Assembly: GCA_005778355.1 (NCBI GenBank)
Contig: SXON01000112.1
Location: forward strand, 1-64,000
Length of the DNA stretch: 64,000 bases
Source: Pseudomonadota bacterium
Lineage (GTDB): Bacteria > Myxococcota_A > UBA796 > SXON01
Direction of reading: 5' to 3'
Shown: piece by piece, positions 1 through 9,448 of the stretch
Position numbering within the stretch: the stretch's first letter is position 1
How the letters are laid out: every line of letters starts with the position of its first letter
Notes under the pieces: generated by a model
Seen by the model: the letters and a program-made list of their open reading frames with translations, nothing else
What the model was told of the DNA's origin: nothing
The model's database searches: none
Program-made: the position numbers and the translations under genes

Positions 1-20
1 CCATCCCGACCACTGATCTG

Positions 21-55
21 AAGGCCCGCCAGAATCGTTAGATTCGACGGGCCTT
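21..55. terminator. Intergenic stem-loop, probable terminator
   Basis: The outer arms (AAGGCCCG at 21-28, CGGGCCTT at 48-55) are perfectly complementary. An inner stem (GAATC/GATTC at 32-36 and 41-45) closes on a GTTA loop. The hairpin lies just past the stop of the minus-strand AbiEii gene and could terminate transcription from either side. The tail on the plus strand is only weakly T-rich. Confidence 0.6.
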
Positions 56-94
56 CTTCAGTGTTCGGCCTGCGGGGCTATCGAACTCCTGGTT

Positions 95-886
95 CTACGG
101 CAGCCGCGGGAGCACCTCGGTGGCAACCCATGCGGCGGCTTCATCCACGTCGTAGGAGAAGCCCGGTGCCAGGAGCGGCACGATGTCCGTCCGGAAGTCG
201 CGGTCTCCCAGCTTCGCTAGCAGGTTCGCCTCAAACTCCGCTCGGCTCACCCGGATGCCCTGCGCCTCGGCGTATGCCCGGAAGGCCTTGACAACGCAGT
301 CGAGGTCGACGCCACCGCCGACGCCGACACGGTGGAGATCGAACAGGTCCCGACCCTTACGCCGCTGGTAGAGGGCGCGGAGCTTCGTACCGAGCAACTC
401 GTCGAGGCGAAAGGTCGGGACGGAGGCCTCGCCGGTGAACCACCGGCTGTCCACACGGAACCTCGTCGGGACGACTCCATGCACGGCGAAGTGCTCCCGG
501 GTGTTCGCCTCCACCTTCAGGCGCATCCGACGGCTCGGCGGCGCCTCTGTCGCAAACCTCCAGGTCGCCCGCACGCTGTGCTCCCGGTGCTCGTAGGTGT
601 GCCCGCCGAGCCAGGGGTCGAGGCGCGCACGAAGCGCATCGAAGAACGGTCGAGTCGGGCCGGCGACGACCTGCACGAGATCGATGTCCTCCGAGTAGCG
701 GAGGGGCGCGGCGAGGGAGAGCTTGTTGAGCGCGGTACCCCCGCGCATGGCGAAGTGGCCGCCGATGTGGTCGTCGGAGAACAGCTCCACGATCGCGCGA
801 GAGAGGACGAGGTCCTGCTCCACCTGCCCGTCGTCCGGCCAGGGGGCGACGGCACGCCACGCGGTGATGTGTGCGCGGGGGATCAC
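95..886 (-). CDS. abiEii: AbiEii-type toxin (nucleotidyltransferase)
   Basis: This is the toxin half of a type IV AbiE toxin-antitoxin module, a family of nucleotidyltransferases that block growth and give phage resistance. The signature motifs are visible: RGGTALNK at about residues 48-55 and SEDIDLV at about 65-71 (the nucleotide- and metal-binding Asp pair), followed by a KxRALYQRRKGRDLFDL segment typical of the family. I start it at GTG 886, giving 263 residues, because this GTG overlaps the antitoxin stop as GTGA. A longer frame reaches 925 but would run well into the antitoxin. The order antitoxin-toxin with a 4-base overlap is the usual abiE arrangement. Family assignment is secure; activity is inferred. 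Confidence 0.88.
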   Translation of the reverse strand: MIPRAHITAWRAVAPWPDDGQVEQDLVLSRAIVELFSDDHIGGHFAMRGGTALNKLSLAAPLRYSEDIDLVQVVAGPTRPFFDALRARLDPWLGGHTYEHREHSVRATWRFATEAPPSRRMRLKVEANTREHFAVHGVVPTRFRVDSRWFTGEASVPTFRLDELLGTKLRALYQRRKGRDLFDLHRVGVGGGVDLDCVVKAFRAYAEAQGIRVSRAEFEANLLAKLGDRDFRTDIVPLLAPGFSYDVDEAAAWVATEVLPRLP

Positions 887-1686
887 TCGTCCTCCACGAT
901 TTCGGTGTTGGCGATCACGCCCCAACGAGGGTCGGCTCCCAATCCGCGGTCGGGGACGTGCGGCCGTAGCGCGGCGGGGAACAGCGGGCCGGCGGCCAGC
1001 GCCCGCGCAAGGGGCTCGGCGCGGTCCTGCGCGCCCAGGTGATCGAGGAGCCAGCCCAGCCGTTGCGCGACCGTTCGCTCGACGCCTTTGGCGGCGTCAA
1101 CGAGGCGGGCACCGTGGAGGCGCTCCGCGAGCTCGCGCAGGACACCCGCCACGTTCTGCAGGCCCCCGCAGGCGTTGGCGTGGCGAACAAGATCCAGGGC
1201 GGTGGCCTCGGGCGTCGAGACCCGGATCGTCCCGGTCGCGGTGTTCATCGTCTCGGTCGGGGAGTGTGCAGCTCGCCCCTGGACGAAGGCCACCCGAATC
1301 CGCCCGACCGTCAGCGGCCGGGTGGGCACGTCGGTCACGACCTGGAAGACCTGTGGGGCGTGGTGCGCGGCGCCGTACAGGGCCGCCGCCGAGAGCAGGC
1401 CGACGTAGTACGGCTTCCCGAGGTGCGTCATCAGGTCGTCGATGAACCACTCCGCGGGCGGAGCCCCCGTGGCTCGGTACTCCAGCGGGACGATCACGTG
1501 GAAGCCCCGGCGCGGGGACACGATGCGCCCGGCCTTCCGCAGGCGGCGGAGGCTCGCGGCGACGGCGATCTCGGTGTTGCCGGTCGCGGCGAGGGCCTCT
1601 TCCCGAGTGAAGGTGTAGCGCCCGTGCGTCTGGAGGTCGTCCACCCAGTGGGGGAGCTCCGACGGGTGTGGGCCAGCGGTAGTCAT
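883..1686 (-). CDS. abiEi: AbiEi-type antitoxin, winged-helix repressor
   Basis: This is the antitoxin and autorepressor paired with AbiEii. The first 70 or so residues read as a winged helix (TREEALAATGNTEIAVAASL, then RRLRKAGRIVSPRRG). The body carries the typical GKPYYVGLLSAAALYGAAH and STPEATALDLVRH segments of AbiEi proteins. ATG 1686 gives 267 residues; a GTG at 1707 would add seven residues. The choice matters because an inverted repeat overlaps this region and no clear Shine-Dalgarno is visible, so the message could be leaderless. It overlaps the toxin start by four bases, so the two are translationally coupled. AbiEi proteins bind inverted repeats upstream of their own operon. Confidence 0.85.
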   Translation of the reverse strand: MTTAGPHPSELPHWVDDLQTHGRYTFTREEALAATGNTEIAVAASLRRLRKAGRIVSPRRGFHVIVPLEYRATGAPPAEWFIDDLMTHLGKPYYVGLLSAAALYGAAHHAPQVFQVVTDVPTRPLTVGRIRVAFVQGRAAHSPTETMNTATGTIRVSTPEATALDLVRHANACGGLQNVAGVLRELAERLHGARLVDAAKGVERTVAQRLGWLLDHLGAQDRAEPLARALAAGPLFPAALRPHVPDRGLGADPRWGVIANTEIVEDE

Positions 1687-1729
1687 CGCTTGCGGAAGAT
1701 AACGCACAGCAGTCGTTTCCGTAAGCGAT
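1685..1729. promoter_or_regulatory. Inverted repeat, candidate AbiEi operator
   Basis: Two 14-base arms, ATCGCTTGCGGAAG (1685-1698) and TTTCCGTAAGCGAT (1716-1729), are complementary at 12 of 14 positions across a 17-base spacer. They sit at and immediately upstream of the antitoxin start. Known AbiEi antitoxins bind paired inverted repeats at this location to repress the operon, so this is a strong operator candidate. Confidence 0.65.
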
Positions 1730-1817
1730 CACTTCAATCCGGCGTCGCCCGTCGCCTCCGCAGAGCGGCCTACCGACGCTGCCTCGGACCCCGGCCACGC
1801 GGAGGTTACTCGGCGCC

Positions 1818-2039
1818 ATGCGAATTCGCCTCCTCCTCCTCCTCGCACTTGCTGGCTTGGGATGCGGCGTGCCGTCGGCCGACACCGCAGCCGCCGGCCC
1901 GCAGCGCCTCTCGGATCGCCTCACCGACACGACGTGGGCCTGCCGGTGGATCTCGCTCAACGCCCCGCTCAACGACTACCCTTCGGTGACGTCGCGTGTC
2001 GAGGTGGACCACACGCTGTCTGCGCATGTCAACCCCTGA
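1818..2039 (+). CDS. Small putative lipoprotein, possibly truncated
   Basis: This 73-residue frame starts with a classic signal (MRIRLLLLLALAGLGCG; charged n-region, hydrophobic core, Cys at 16) and then about 57 residues with no recognisable domain (DTTWACRWISLNAPLNDYPS). It ends abruptly at 2039, next to a region occupied by a mobile element on the other strand. It may be the 5' stub of a larger lipoprotein gene interrupted there. I cannot show that it is the missing 5' end of the esterase at 4826, as the segments share no motif that would prove it. Function unknown. Confidence 0.45.
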   Translation: MRIRLLLLLALAGLGCGVPSADTAAAGPQRLSDRLTDTTWACRWISLNAPLNDYPSVTSRVEVDHTLSAHVNP

Positions 2040-2229
2040 CCCGGCGGAACCCCGGACACCCAGATGGCCCGGGCGTAGGGCTTGCCGGGTGGGTCACGGG
2101 TCGAACAGCGGCGTGATCCGCGCACTGTTCCGGGCGCGGCCCCACGGACCCGGGGGTGGAACGACGATCGTTCATCGATCTCGTGATCGAGCCGCCATCG
2201 CGGTGCGCGGCGGCGCGGGCTGGGGCTCG

Positions 2230-2517
2230 TCACGCCACCGGAAGCACCTGGGCGGCGAGATGGCGGATGGCCGCCTGGCGCTCGCGGGGGTCGACGCGGA
2301 CGGTGGTGGCGGTGCGCCGAGCGGCGGAGTGGTAGAGTGCCTCCTGTCGCCCCGTCGGCTCCGCTGTGATCACCTCGGCCGCTGCCCGCAACCAGAAGCC
2401 CCAGGGCACGGGCCCCTCGCTCTGGAGGGCGCGGTCGACGAAGGCGCGGACGCGGTCCTCGGAACTCCCGTGTCCCGTCCCACGAGTTTTCACCCACCGC
2501 GTCCCACTCTCCACCAC
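2230..2517 (-). CDS. Hypothetical protein, 95 aa, mobile-element cargo
   Basis: This small frame (GTG start) has protein-like composition: a mostly helical stretch RVRAFVDRALQSEGPVPWGFWLRAA followed by a basic helix. I recognise no domain. It lies on the same strand as, and about 80 bases after, the 74-residue gene that is coupled to the transposition ATPase. It is therefore probably the last gene of that element's operon. It could be an accessory transposition factor or simply cargo; neither can be shown from sequence. Confidence 0.5.
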   Translation of the reverse strand: MVESGTRWVKTRGTGHGSSEDRVRAFVDRALQSEGPVPWGFWLRAAAEVITAEPTGRQEALYHSAARRTATTVRVDPRERQAAIRHLAAQVLPVA

Positions 2518-2596
2518 CGGTAGAACCGGGGAGACGTCACCCGGAGTGGTGTCCCACGCGTGGTGACATGGCGTCGCGACGTGGTCTCGCGCGGCG

Positions 2597-2821
2597 CTAG
2601 AACGGGATGTCGTCGTCGTCCCCCTCGCCGCGCGTGGGCGGCCCTGGCGGCAGCACCTCGTCCCAGCGCGAGACGGGCCAGTCGCCCATGGCCTCGGCCA
2701 TGCCCTCGCCGTGGACGTGCCACGCGGCGTCGAGGGCGGCGCGGAGCAGCCGGGCGGCGACCAGGGCCTGCTCGCCGGTCCAGCACCTGGGGACGAGCAT
2801 GCACAGGAGGTCGCGACTCAC
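2597..2821 (-). CDS. Hypothetical protein, 74 aa, coupled to transposition ATPase
   Basis: The ATG at 2821 overlaps the stop of the upstream ATPase gene as ATGA, so it is translationally coupled to it. The product has a helical N-terminal half (TGEQALVAARLLRAALDAAW) and ends in an acidic tail, EGDDDDIPF. The acidic tail resembles those on small partner proteins, but no family is recognisable. Its position after the ATPase suggests a role in, or regulation of, transposition. Confidence 0.6.
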   Translation of the reverse strand: MSRDLLCMLVPRCWTGEQALVAARLLRAALDAAWHVHGEGMAEAMGDWPVSRWDEVLPPGPPTRGEGDDDDIPF

Positions 2822-3788
2822 CCGGCACCGCTGGAGTCGTAGAGCGGGTGCGCGGCGAGCTGCTGGGCCATGAAGTCAGCGGAGATGGTGTCGAGCCCGG
2901 CGACGGCGGCCTGCACCATGGCGTGGAGCGCCAGCTGGTTCACTCGCCTCGCGACGCCGCCGCTGGCCTGGAAGAGCTTCCGGACGGCGCCGTCGGCGAG
3001 CAGGCCCTCGCGGGCGCCGGCCAGGCGCAGGTGGAAGGCCACGTAGTTCCGCGTGTCCTCGAGGTTGAAGGGCTTGAGCGAGTGGACGAAGGAGAGGCGG
3101 GTGTTGAAGGGCTCCAGGGCCGGGTCGCGCAGCGTCCGGAGCAGGGCGTCCGTGCCCGCGACGAGCACGCTGAAACGATCCTCGGCGTCAATCGCATGGT
3201 TCGTGAGGCGCCGGACGGTGTCGAGCACCGGGGCCTTCATGCCCTCGGCGTCGTCGATGACGATGACCGGGTGGGGCCCCCGGCCGGGGCCGTGGCTGGC
3301 GAGGTGCGCCTGGGCCTGGTCGAAGAGGTCGCTCGCGTGCTGTCGCATCGGGAGCTCCAGCGCGCGATTGAGCGAGCGGAGGAATCCGTTGACGGTCGAG
3401 ACGCCGTGCGGCAACGCCACGACGCGGCATCGAGACTCGTCGAGCGAGCGGGCGAAGCGACGGGCGGTGATCGACTTCCCGGCCCCGCTGGGGCCGGTGA
3501 CCAGCGCGATGCCGTGCAGTTCCGACCACATCGTCAGCGCCTGGTAGAGCTCGCGCTGCGCGCGGGAGTCGAACATGTCGTCTTGCGCCATCGTCTTGCG
3601 GAAGGGCAGGCGAGCGAGCGCGAAATGGTCGCCGCAGGCGACGGGAGGGAGGCGTCGGCGGAGCCGCCGCGGCGACGAGCCGCGGAGCCGAGTGACCCCG
3701 CCCCCGGAGCCGGCCGCGAAGGCCGGCGCGAGGGGGACTGGAGCCGCACGCGGGCGGGCTCGGGCAGGGTGGCGGCGTTGGACGTCAC
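2818..3788 (-). pseudogene. ExeA/TnsC-like AAA ATPase of the element, frame broken
   Basis: This ATPase is expected to recruit or activate the adjacent transposase. Walker A (GPSGAGKS) and Walker B (VIVIDDAE) are clear, followed by the sensor region and a C-terminal helical domain (SGGVARRVNQLALHAM). The natural start is GTG 3788, overlapping the transposase stop as GTGA. That frame does not run into the ATPase: the conserved N-terminal DHFALARLPF segment is read in another frame. A one-base loss near a G/C-rich stretch around 3700-3725 would explain this. The next start in the intact frame, ATG 3591 (257 residues), would drop that conserved segment. It is either a pseudogene or a sequence error. 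Confidence 0.75.
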
Positions 3789-4829
3789 TTGTTCTCCTTG
3801 ATCTGGCGGTTGACGTGGTCGAGCAGCACCCGGGCGTGGGTGTCGCGGGGGTGGGCGAGGAAGAAGGCGTCGGCGATCTCGCCGGCGGCGACGGGGTCCC
3901 AGGGCCCGTGCAGGGCGAGGAGGTCGCGCATGGCGCGCGCGTCGACGACGTCGGGGTGGAGCCGCGCCGCGAGCGCGTCGAAGGCGGCCGCGTCCTGCTC
4001 GTCGCGGCGCCGTCGCTCCTCGTCGCGCAGCATCGCGGGGGGGGGGCTCCGCGAACTGCTCGCGTCGCTGGCGCGTGATGTGCCCGAGCCAGTCGACCTT
4101 CGCGGCGGCCCGTGCAGGGGCGGCCGGCGCCGGGGGGCGCGGCGACCGCGTGCGGCCGGCGGTGCCGCGACACCACGAGGGGGCGGCAGCGCTCCACGAG
4201 CTTGCCGTCGAGCCAGGCCTCGACGGTGGAGCGGTCCTCGGGGTCGTAGCGCACCTCGATCTTGCGACGCGCGAGCCCCGGGCCCACCTGGTACTCGGTG
4301 CCGAGGAGCGAGAAGATGCCGGACTTGTCCGGCGTGCGCGGCTCGTTCCAGAGGAAGGCCTCGCGGACGCGGTCCTCGGGCGCCACGCGGATCCCTGCCA
4401 GGCGGGAGCGCCACCGGTCGCGGGGCGGCTCGCCGGTCTCGCCGTGGTCCTTGCGATTGTAGCGGTCGGCCCACGCGAGCCAGGCCTCGTTGAGCTCGTC
4501 GAGTGTCACGATCCTCGACGCGGGTAATTCCGCGAGGAAGGCAGACGTGATCAACCTGTTGAAAGCTTCTATTTTCCCGTGTCCCATGGGCCGCCGGGGG
4601 CGCGTGAAAATGAGCCCGTGCACGCCGAGGCAGGCGACGACGTGGCGCACGTGTCGCGACCGGTACACCGCCCCGTTGTCGAAGTACACCCGCGCGGGGA
4701 GGCCGTGCTTCTGGATGGCGCGTCGGAACACGAGCTCCATCGCGGGCAGGTCGCCCTTGAAGGAGAAGCGGCCGTGGAGGCACATCCGCGAGTGGTCGTC
4801 GAGGTAATAGTCGTTCCGCGGCTCCACCA
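3785..4829 (-). pseudogene. DDE integrase-type transposase, truncated and frameshifted
   Basis: This is the catalytic subunit of a Mu/IS481-like transposase with an rve-type core. YLDDHSR, the second catalytic Asp (YFDNGAVYRS) and the Glu (GHGKIEAFNR) are present. The N-terminal part with the first Asp is lost at about 4826. Two further shifts are needed to read the C-terminal half. The frame moves at a six-C run (4132-4137), continues as AKVDWLGHITRQRREQF, then moves again at a ten-C run (4037-4046) and ends at 3785. Both shifts equal one extra base. The N-terminal loss alone makes it inactive; the homopolymer shifts may be sequencing artefacts. Confidence 0.8.
4037..4046. repeat. Ten-base G tract inside the transposase gene
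   Basis: Ten consecutive G on the plus strand (C on the coding strand). The reading frame of the transposase changes exactly here, consistent with one extra base. Only one other tract in the window, at 59108, is as long. Confidence 0.9.
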
Positions 4830-5521
4830 CCGGCCTTGACGGCGACGGGCTCAACCCCGAGGTCGCCGGTGACACCACCGACATCTGCGACGACACGCGG
4901 ACCACCGACTACGACTACCCCTCCTGCGAGGGGTTGGCGGAAAACGGCTGTTCCTGGACGCAGTGTCAGGACGACGGCGTGGACTTCGCCATGTCCCTCG
5001 TCGCGGCGGCGTCGCAGAGCCTCTGCATCGACGCCGGGAGGGTCTACGCCGTCGGCGGCTCCAACGGAGCGATGTTCACCTGGGAGCTCCGCCAGAACGA
5101 GGTAAGCGCCAGGACCTTCCGCGCCATCGCGCCGCTCATCGGGCTCCCGCATCGAGGGTACCTGTGGCCGCCGGGTCGCACGGACGGGATGCCGGTGCTG
5201 CTGATCACCGGAACCCGGGACCGGGCCGTCCCCCCGGGCGCCTGGGAGGACGACGCCTCCACCACCACGTCGGACGGCGACGTGTACTACTACACCGGCG
5301 CGACCGCGATCACGCGGGTGTGGGCGGGCGCCCTTGGGTGTGACACCGGCGTGGCCGCCGCCCCGGTCGACGTGGGCCTGCCCGACCTCGACTGTCGGAG
5401 CTACTGTGACGGGGGCGAGGCCTGGCCTCCGGTGCTGGACTGCCGAGCCGAGATGGGCCACACCTACCTCCTCCGGTGGTCGTGGCCGTTGGTGCTGGAC
5501 TTCTTCGACCGCCACCCGTAG
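4826..5521 (+). pseudogene. PHB-depolymerase/feruloyl-esterase-like hydrolase, 5' end missing
   Basis: This alpha/beta-hydrolase fragment (about 230 residues) contains the nucleophile elbow GGSNGAMFTWEL, the later strand MPVLLITGTRDRAVPPG carrying the expected acid, and a C-terminal MGHTYLLRWS with the catalytic His. It resembles extracellular polyhydroxybutyrate depolymerases and feruloyl esterases (LpqC group). The frame is open from 4811, but sense residues begin near 4826, where the sequence switches to the transposase on the other strand. The oxyanion-loop region and any signal peptide are absent. No plausible start precedes the active-site region apart from an internal TTG at 4934. Confidence 0.7.
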
Positions 5522-5631
5522 AACGGCGTGAGCTCGGGCTGCATGTGGTTCACCCTCGTCGTGAGCGCAATGCGCGGCCTTGTCACACCCAGGCCGTCGG
5601 CATCATAGAATGGCGCCGAGGCCCCCCAAGC

Positions 5632-7491
<1,860 letters not shown>

Positions 7492-7505
7492 GCCGTGATA
7501 GCGGC

Positions 7506-9275
7506 CTAGAAAGCCAACACCCGCTCGCTTTCCCACCCCTGGGGATCGAGCCAGAAAGTTCGATAAGCGTTCGGCATCCCCGACCATAGAGAATGGCATG
7601 GCAGAACGCCCGCTTTCGGTTGATGCCGAAGCGGGCGTTCGAGTCTCTGTCCGCCGCGAACCTCCGGTTTTCTGGTTCGAATCCCGTTACCCGTCGGGGT
7701 CCGACCACGCCCATTCGGCCGGCTTCCAGACGCCGCGCCGCCCGCGCCGTCGTTGAAGCTCAGGTCGATGAGCGCGCCATCGGCCACGATCACGTCACGG
7801 TCACCGTCGCCGTCGAGATCGGCCACGGCGGCCGAGTAGCCGTCGTCATCGAAGGTCGGCACGGCATCCGACCAGCCGCCCGCGCCGTCCGCGAGGAACC
7901 ACGCCCGCGCGCCGACCACGTCGTCGAGACCGTCGTCATTCATGTCGGCGAGCAGGTTCCACCCACCGCTCTCGCCCGCGCCACGGAGCCAGGTCGTGTC
8001 GTCGAAGCGTCCCCCGCCTTCCGCCCGGTGCACGTAGGCCAGCTGCTCGCCGCCGACCGCCGCCACGTCGTCGAGCCCGTCATCGTCCACGTCGCCGGCC
8101 CCGAGCTGCGTGAGCCAGCGTTCCATGTTCGGGTTGTACCCAAGGAGCCACGTGGGCCCCGCCGCGCTCCCCAGGAAAACGTGCAGCGACGCACCCTCCT
8201 CGTCGACCGAGGTGCCCGTGGCCACCACGTCGTCGATCCCGTCGCCGTCCGCGTCGAGAACCACCACGTCGGCGAAGCCCCAGGCCCAGTAGGTCCACAG
8301 GCCCACCACGATGCTGGACGCGAAGTCACCGCCGCCATCGTTGACGAACCAGACGAGATCGAAGCGGCTAAAAGCCCCGGCCACGAGGTCCTGGTCACCG
8401 TCGTCGTCGAGGTCGCCCGCCGCCAAGCCATAGGCGCCGGTCACGGTCTCCGAGGCCCAGGGCGACCAGCCGCCCGCCCCATCGTTCGCCCAGGTTTCGA
8501 GCGTGTCGCCGCCCACCCAGGCCGCGAGGTCGACGTCACCGTCCGCGTCGAGATCGGCCGTCACCACCTCGGACGCCTCCGCGGAAGGCGCCAGCGTCGT
8601 TGCCGAGAAGGAGACGCCACCGTTCCGGAGCACCACGAGGGCGGGATCAGCACACGCCACGATCACGTCGGCGAGACCGTCGCCGTCGACATCATCGACA
8701 GCGAGCTCGCTGGGCGTCGCGCAGCCCGTCGCCGTCCTGGTGCCCACGGGCGCGAAGGTGCCGTCGGCATTGCCCGTGTGCACGACAACGTCGCCCAGCG
8801 ACTCCACGTAGACGAGATCGACCTCCGCGTCGCCATCGAGGTCGGCGAGGCCAGCGGACAGCGCGCGGCTACCTATCGACAGCTGGTCGCTTCGCGTGAA
8901 CGCCCCGTCGCCGTGCCCCAGCCAGGCATCGACCTGGCCCTCTGCGGGGACGACGAGGTCCAGGCGTCCATCCGCGTTCAAATCCGCGAGCAGCGGCGCG
9001 CCCGGGTCGGCGCCCACGGTGTCGCGAAAGTAGCCCTCTTCGAGGCCGCTGAGGCAGCCCGCCTCGTACGGAGCCGGCGGGGGCGTGCCGGAGTCAGCGC
9101 CGGAATCCATGGCGGTGTCGACGTTGCCCGTGCCGCTGGTGTCAACGCTGGTGTCGGCCTCGACGACGCTGTCCGCGGTGGACTCTGCCGGTGTGCCCGC
9201 CGTGTCCCGCCCCTTCGACACCGGGTCGGGCGCGCCGCCACACGCGGCGGTGAGAGCGAGGAAGGCAGCCAACAT
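7506..9275 (-). CDS. FG-GAP/VCBS repeat lipoprotein, 3' end probably foreign
   Basis: This 589-residue lipoprotein (ATG 9275; lipobox TAACGG) has a D/T/S-rich linker followed by repeated FG-GAP units, recognisable as DLNADGRLDLVV, DVDGDGLADVIV and DLDGDGDRDVIV, which form a calcium-binding beta-propeller. After about 7745 the propeller pattern stops in mid-repeat (LSFNDGAGGAASGSRPNGRG). The last 80 or so codons read as basic low-quality sequence that crosses a large hairpin at 7604-7640. The true 3' end seems to have been replaced. A longer frame begins at 9308 but lacks a signal peptide. Confidence 0.75.
   Translation of the reverse strand: MLAAFLALTAACGGAPDPVSKGRDTAGTPAESTADSVVEADTSVDTSGTGNVDTAMDSGADSGTPPPAPYEAGCLSGLEEGYFRDTVGADPGAPLLADLNADGRLDLVVPAEGQVDAWLGHGDGAFTRSDQLSIGSRALSAGLADLDGDAEVDLVYVESLGDVVVHTGNADGTFAPVGTRTATGCATPSELAVDDVDGDGLADVIVACADPALVVLRNGGVSFSATTLAPSAEASEVVTADLDADGDVDLAAWVGGDTLETWANDGAGGWSPWASETVTGAYGLAAGDLDDDGDQDLVAGAFSRFDLVWFVNDGGGDFASSIVVGLWTYWAWGFADVVVLDADGDGIDDVVATGTSVDEEGASLHVFLGSAAGPTWLLGYNPNMERWLTQLGAGDVDDDGLDDVAAVGGEQLAYVHRAEGGGRFDDTTWLRGAGESGGWNLLADMNDDGLDDVVGARAWFLADGAGGWSDAVPTFDDDGYSAAVADLDGDGDRDVIVADGALIDLSFNDGAGGAASGSRPNGRGRTPTGNGIRTRKPEVRGGQRLERPLRHQPKAGVLPCHSLWSGMPNAYRTFWLDPQGWESERVLAF
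7604..7640. terminator. Strong stem-loop inside the 3' end of the FG-GAP frame
   Basis: Arms 7604-7619 and 7626-7640 pair over 15 bases with a single bulged T (GAACGCCCGC pairs with GCGGGCGTTC) around a short loop. It looks like an intrinsic terminator or the end of an inserted segment. It lies within the suspect 3' part of the FG-GAP gene, suggesting that the real gene does not extend this far. Confidence 0.55.
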
Positions 9276-9448
9276 CGTGGGATCGTAGCCGACGACGCCG
9301 ACTGACAACGTAGGCCAACCCGCCGATCAACGTGACTGGGCGTCGCCAGGCGCCCGCCGGCGCCCGTGGCCGCCGAGGGACGGCGCGAATACTCGACACC
9401 CGGTGCCCCCCGCCCTGCCCCTCCCCAGCCTCGTTGCCCGCGCGAGCG

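Larger units (their letters stand above)
2230..4829 (-). mobile_element. Decayed Tn7/Mu-like transposon remnant
   Basis: The element consists of, in transcription order, a DDE integrase-type transposase, an ExeA/TnsC-like AAA ATPase and two small genes, with 4-base overlaps at the first two junctions. The transposase is missing its N-terminal part, including the first catalytic Asp, because the sequence changes abruptly to esterase coding sequence at about 4826. No terminal inverted repeats or target duplication could be found, and the right end is absent. Boundaries given are those of the recognisable genes, not of the element. Confidence 0.65.

Noticed and set aside
1..20. The initial CCA as the end of a tRNA
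   Set aside because: Too little sequence precedes it in the window to support any cloverleaf.
1990..2230. Left terminal inverted repeat of the transposon
   Set aside because: I could not find a sequence here with a partner at the other side; the right end appears deleted.
3785..5515. A 576-codon minus-strand open frame
   Set aside because: Only its last part is real (transposase C-terminus after the frameshift). The rest lies across the esterase in the wrong frame and has shadow-type composition.
7660..7720. GGTTCGAATCC resembling a tRNA T-loop near a CCA
   Set aside because: The flanking bases do not form a 5-base T stem, the distance to the CCA is too long, and no acceptor, D or anticodon arm is present.
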